In this document: one piece after another, positions 6,607 through 6,920 of the stretch
How positions within the stretch are numbered: position 1 is the stretch's first letter
How the letters are laid out: every line of letters starts with the position of its first letter
Assembly: GCA_002720125.1 (NCBI GenBank)
Contig: PBGQ01000011.1
Coordinates: forward strand, 1 to 6,920
Origin: Rickettsiales bacterium
GTDB lineage: Bacteria > Pseudomonadota > Alphaproteobacteria > TMED109
Length of the DNA stretch: 6,920 bases
Reading direction: 5' to 3'
Translations under genes and position numbers: made by a program
The notes under the pieces: generated by a model
Database searches by the model: none
Told to the model about the DNA's origin: nothing
The model's input: only the letters and a program-made list of their open reading frames with translations

Positions 6607-6920
6607 TTTAGAAATATTTATAGCTTTGAGGTACCTTAAATCCAATAGAAAAGAAGGATTTATATCAGTAAGTTCTTTTTTTTCATTTATAGGAATTACG
6701 ATTGGTGTAGCTACCCTTATTATTGTTATGTCTGTAATGAATGGCTTTAGAGCAGAACTGATAGATAAAATTATAGGAGTTAATGGACATGCAGTAGTAT
6801 ATTTATATGATAAAAGTAATATTAATAAAATCAATAGTTTAAAAGAAAAAATTGAGAACCTAGATAATGTTCAGTTTGTTTCTAAGGAATTAGAAAGTCA
6901 AGCTATGTTATCTGCAAATG
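6596..6920 (+). CDS. lolC: Lipoprotein-releasing ABC transporter permease LolC/E (5' part only)
   Basis: The reading frame opens at ATG 6596, inside the last codons of proS in another frame, and runs past the right edge after 108 visible residues. LolC/E is the inner-membrane permease of the LolCDE complex, which extracts outer-membrane lipoproteins and hands them to LolA. The visible part has the family N-terminus: a short cytoplasmic segment with IALRYLKSNRKEGFISV (9-25), the first membrane helix (about 26-48), then VMSVMNGFRAELIDKIIGVNG (about 44-64) leading into the periplasmic domain. The ATG is preferred because later in-frame starts such as TTG 6626 would remove the conserved ALRYL segment. 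A weak GAG at 6586-6588 is the only SD-like sequence, so coupling to proS is likely. LolC and LolE cannot be told apart from this fragment; the symbol follows the usual alphaproteobacterial naming. The lolD ATPase gene would be expected just downstream. Confidence 0.92.
   Translation, partial: MLNSLEIFIALRYLKSNRKEGFISVSSFFSFIGITIGVATLIIVMSVMNGFRAELIDKIIGVNGHAVVYLYDKSNINKINSLKEKIENLDNVQFVSKELESQAMLSAN

Noticed and set aside
6583..6834. Open frame of 83 codons on the minus strand across the proS/lolC junction
   Set aside because: The plus strand carries a clear LolC N-terminus over the same bases, and the minus frame resembles nothing known.

Overview
The window is an AT-rich (by eye roughly 30% GC), very compact stretch of a bacterial chromosome. 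All eight genes lie on the plus strand: nuoN, birA, coaX, rnj (RNase J), mce, a small DUF1467-type membrane protein gene, proS and the 5' end of lolC. The gene order and protein types point to an alphaproteobacterium. The supporting traits are the short ProRS without the large editing insert, RNase J with the alphaproteobacterial form of its N-terminal motif, the DUF1467 gene between mce and proS, and a lolC-type gene directly after proS. The low GC content, Lys/Asn/Ile-rich proteins and near-zero spacers suggest a streamlined lineage, such as SAR11 (Pelagibacterales) or another AT-rich marine group, or a Rickettsiales-like organism. The sequence alone does not decide between these.

Layout: nuoN (18-1439) is the last subunit gene of respiratory complex I and presumably ends a nuo operon that begins left of the window. 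It is followed by birA (1441-2187), coaX (2187-2942), rnj (2939-4621), mce (4625-5029), the DUF1467 gene (5029-5280), proS (5281-6606) and lolC (6596 to beyond the right edge). The junctions, in order, are a 1-nt gap, a 1-nt overlap, a 4-nt overlap, a 3-nt gap, a 1-nt overlap, a 0-nt gap and an 11-nt overlap. I see no room for a promoter or terminator between any two genes, so the whole stretch is most simply read as one co-transcribed, translationally coupled unit. No stretch longer than a few bases lacks a gene, and I found no RNA gene, mobile element, repeat array or CRISPR.

Together the genes cover core functions: proton pumping by complex I (NuoN), biotinylation of carboxylases (BirA), the first step of CoA synthesis (CoaX), RNA turnover and maturation (RNase J), the propionate/methylmalonyl-CoA branch (Mce), charging of tRNA-Pro (ProS) and lipoprotein release from the inner membrane (LolC). 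BirA, CoaX and Mce could be linked through CoA- and biotin-dependent propionyl-CoA metabolism, but that is inference. I found no convincing undescribed system. The points most worth a second look are the DUF1467 protein of unknown role, the uncertain RNase J start, the atypical biotin-binding loop of BirA and the lack of an editing domain in ProRS.
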